A DNA stretch of 64,000 bases from Thiohalophilus thiocyanatoxydans (GTDB lineage Bacteria; Pseudomonadota; Gammaproteobacteria; UBA6429; Thiohalophilaceae): positions 62,001 through 126,000 of the forward strand of contig NZ_SOQX01000003.1 of the NCBI RefSeq assembly GCF_004366735.1. The letters are read 5' to 3'. Below, piece by piece: positions 61,651 to 64,000 of the stretch (position 1 is the first letter of the stretch; each line of letters starts with the position of its first letter). A program made the translations under genes and the position numbers. A model generated the notes under the pieces. That model had not been told where the DNA came from, did not search any database, and was given only the letters and a program-made list of their open reading frames with translations.

Positions 61651-62180
61651 GAAACGTCCGATTCGGTTGCTTGCGAATTGATGGTCGGAAAAACGGCATT
61701 ATACCGAATCCCGCCCGGCGGCCATATGCTGCGGTGGTCGAAAAGCCCAAAATTTCCGCTATTTGGTCCGGGCCATGCTGAACTTTGTCGTGATGAATGC
61801 GCCGGCTCCCAAATGACACTTCTGGCAGACGCGGCCGGGGTATAGCTGCTGCTCACCCTGCTGACGAAGCGGGTACGGACCCATTTCCTGCCAATGGCCG
61901 GGGAGGATATCTATTTATCGTCTGGGGCAATCATCCCGACGGCGAGCTTGACCCGCCGGCAGCGTGTCTTTGGCGGGCTGTTTCTGAACCCTGGCACACT
62001 GCTTTTCCTGCGCTCGTTCTGGAGGGGGATCGGCCTGCACTGGCTTCTGAGTTTCTATCCGTTCCTGTGCTTCGGGAAAAGTTGATCTTACTCCCGCGTG
62101 TACACTCTTGTGTGTTTTCAAAAAAGATTAGTAGTTTATTTTACAGATTTTTCTCGGTGGTTCTCTGCGGTTAATGCCTT
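61651..62180. other. 530-bp intergenic region between valS and the next gene
   Basis: Upstream of valS on the minus strand. I find no convincing gene, RNA or repeat of the palindromic family; short open frames here lack ribosome sites and recognisable content. The end near 62100-62165 is AT-rich with long T-runs, possibly promoter or terminator sequence. Confidence 0.5.
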
Positions 62181-62693
62181 TTATTTTTTGTTACGGACTT
62201 GCTCTCGAATGGTATCCAGCTGTTCGGCGATGGTTTTTTTGACTTCTTTTTCGATATTGACCACGGTGCGCATCAACGTGTTGCGGACCTCTTTTTCCAG
62301 GCTTGCCTGCAGATGGTCGAGAAACTCCAGCATGGTGTCGCTGTCGGTTTGTTTCGGATCGCTCATGGTAACCGGCTCTTCGCTGTCAGGTGAGGGAGTG
62401 GTGTTGTTTGTTGTTGTATCATCTTCGTCGGTTATTTCCGGGATCTCCATCTGCTCGATTGGTGCATCATAGGCGCCGGGTTCAATAATGTCCTCCAGTA
62501 CCGGCACCACCGGCTCGTTACCGGCTCCGCGGCGCGGTTTTTGCGGATTTGCGGGATCATTGGCACGGCTGATACTGTCACGCGCGGCGGTGAGCTTGGT
62601 CTCGCTCTGTTCGAGCAGACTCTTGATCGACTCCAGCGCATTGAGCAGGTTATCTTCCGTGGCCGGATCGCTTGGGTCGTTCTGTTTGCTCAT
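62181..62693 (-). CDS. Hypothetical acidic coiled-coil protein next to holC
   Basis: A 170-residue soluble protein. The N-terminal helix (LLNALESIKSLLEQSETKLTAAR) is followed by a low-complexity acidic, Thr/Pro-rich middle (residues about 75-115) and a C-terminal helix (LEFLDHLQASLEKEVRNTLM to TIAEQLDTIREQVRNKK). The start overlaps the holC stop (ATGA), indicating co-translation. Similar unnamed proteins accompany holC in some gammaproteobacteria, as I recall; no function is known to me. Confidence 0.75.
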   Translation of the reverse strand: MSKQNDPSDPATEDNLLNALESIKSLLEQSETKLTAARDSISRANDPANPQKPRRGAGNEPVVPVLEDIIEPGAYDAPIEQMEIPEITDEDDTTTNNTTPSPDSEEPVTMSDPKQTDSDTMLEFLDHLQASLEKEVRNTLMRTVVNIEKEVKKTIAEQLDTIREQVRNKK

Positions 62694-63129
62694 GATGCCT
62701 TGTCGTCAAGGTTATGGGTGTTAAGTTCATAACCGCGGTCACGATAAAACCGAAAACGCTCCCGCCCCGCCTGTCGTGCCTGTTCATCCCCGGTGATGAG
62801 TTCGGCCACCCGCTCGAAGCGGCTGAAAAAGGGCGGGACCGTTTCGCCCAGATTGATCAATACCTGATTGTGCTCTTTCGGTTCATCATCACAGCCGATT
62901 ACGATAGCGGCTTGTGAGGCCACTTTATCATCCTGCAGGCTGTGCGGGATGAAACTGCCGTCACGAAACGTCCACAGAAGTTGATCGAGCTGTTCGGCCT
63001 GCTGCCGGTCGTCGGCATGTATATATACAGTATGGTTCAGTGTGTAGGCTTTTTCAGCCAGGCGACAGGCCAGGCGCTGGCGGGCCTGGGCGCGATTATC
63101 CTCGACGATGTAGAAGTCGACCCGGGTCA

Positions 63130-63130
<1 letters not shown>
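62690..63130 (-). CDS. holC: DNA polymerase III chi subunit
   Basis: A 146-residue clamp-loader accessory protein that binds SSB. Family features: RVDFYIVEDNRAQARQRLACRLAEKAY, VYIHADDRQQAEQLDQLLWTFRDGSFIPHSL and VLINLGETVPPFFSRFERV. The start is ATG at 63130 overlapping the pepA stop (TGATG); the open frame extends 24 bp into pepA. pepA-holC-valS is a widespread gammaproteobacterial order, here interrupted by the hypothetical gene and a gap. Confidence 0.93.
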
Positions 63131-63999
<869 letters not shown>

Positions 64000-64000
64000 T

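Noticed and set aside
61894-62085. A 63-codon plus-strand frame with a hydrophobic end upstream of valS
   Set aside because: No ribosome-binding site, no family, and located where the valS promoter should be.

Overview
The window looks like a chromosomal segment of a gammaproteobacterium with moderately high GC. The Rnf complex is encoded rnfABCDGE-nth. The purN/purM, DUF2066, CDP-alcohol transferase, PerM and Hda neighbourhood is typical of that class, as are ilvIHC-pssA-leuA, the Aas fusion and pepA-holC-valS. Arsenic resistance, a bufferin-type copper peptide locus and thioredoxin-type genes would fit a Chromatiales-like or sulfur-oxidising lineage, but that placement is inference. I see no rRNA, tRNA, CRISPR array, prophage or insertion sequence.

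Layout. 1-2.7 kb: an arsenic operon (arsR end, arsC, an MBL-fold protein, acr3). 2.8-7.5 kb: two small proteins, argG and a PAS-GGDEF-EAL protein. 7.5-11.9 kb: a five-gene minus-strand operon with overlapping genes: a ribulose-phosphate-epimerase-like/CBS fusion, a DAHP-synthase-like enzyme, KdsC, a GT9 glycosyltransferase and KdsB. This is the best candidate for an undescribed pathway. 12.2-14.2 kb: a bufABC/hvfABC RiPP operon with an EGKCG-repeat precursor. 14.4-20.4 kb: nth and the Rnf complex. 20.5-26.4 kb: metG, apbC/mrp, dcd, a Fur-box-controlled small protein and a DUF3108 protein. 26.5-33.3 kb: purN and purM, divergent from DUF2066, a CDP-alcohol transferase, PerM and hda, then DUF2069, wrbA and a glutaredoxin-type arsC. 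33.4-37.6 kb: two lipoproteins, a periplasmic thioredoxin, a TolC/adaptor pair without a pump, and acylphosphatase. 37.9-41.4 kb: a lytic transglycosylase, proS, a tautomerase and a DUF4124 protein. 41.6-47.7 kb: branched-chain amino-acid genes with pssA and a Leu-rich leader before leuA. 47.9-52.6 kb: a uracil-DNA glycosylase, rimI, an IMPase-family protein, DUF502 and prfC. 52.6-58.1 kb: aas with an adjacent UMF1-type transporter, DUF2970, then mobA- and xdhC-like genes beside what looks like the remnant of the molybdoenzyme they served. 58.5-64 kb: a cold-shock protein, valS, a hypothetical protein, holC and pepA (cut by the window edge).

A family of modular palindromic repeats recurs in the intergenic regions. 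Outer arms of GACGAGG type surround, or lie beside, inner hairpins of either the ACGCAGAGG type or the CCACCAAGACACCAAGA type. They occur around 15.1, 20.4, 23.9-24.2, 25.3-25.65, 37.65, 40.3 and 47.7 kb.

All calls come from reading motifs and gene order. No database search was run, so family names rest on recognised signatures and start codons on ribosome-binding sites and overlaps.
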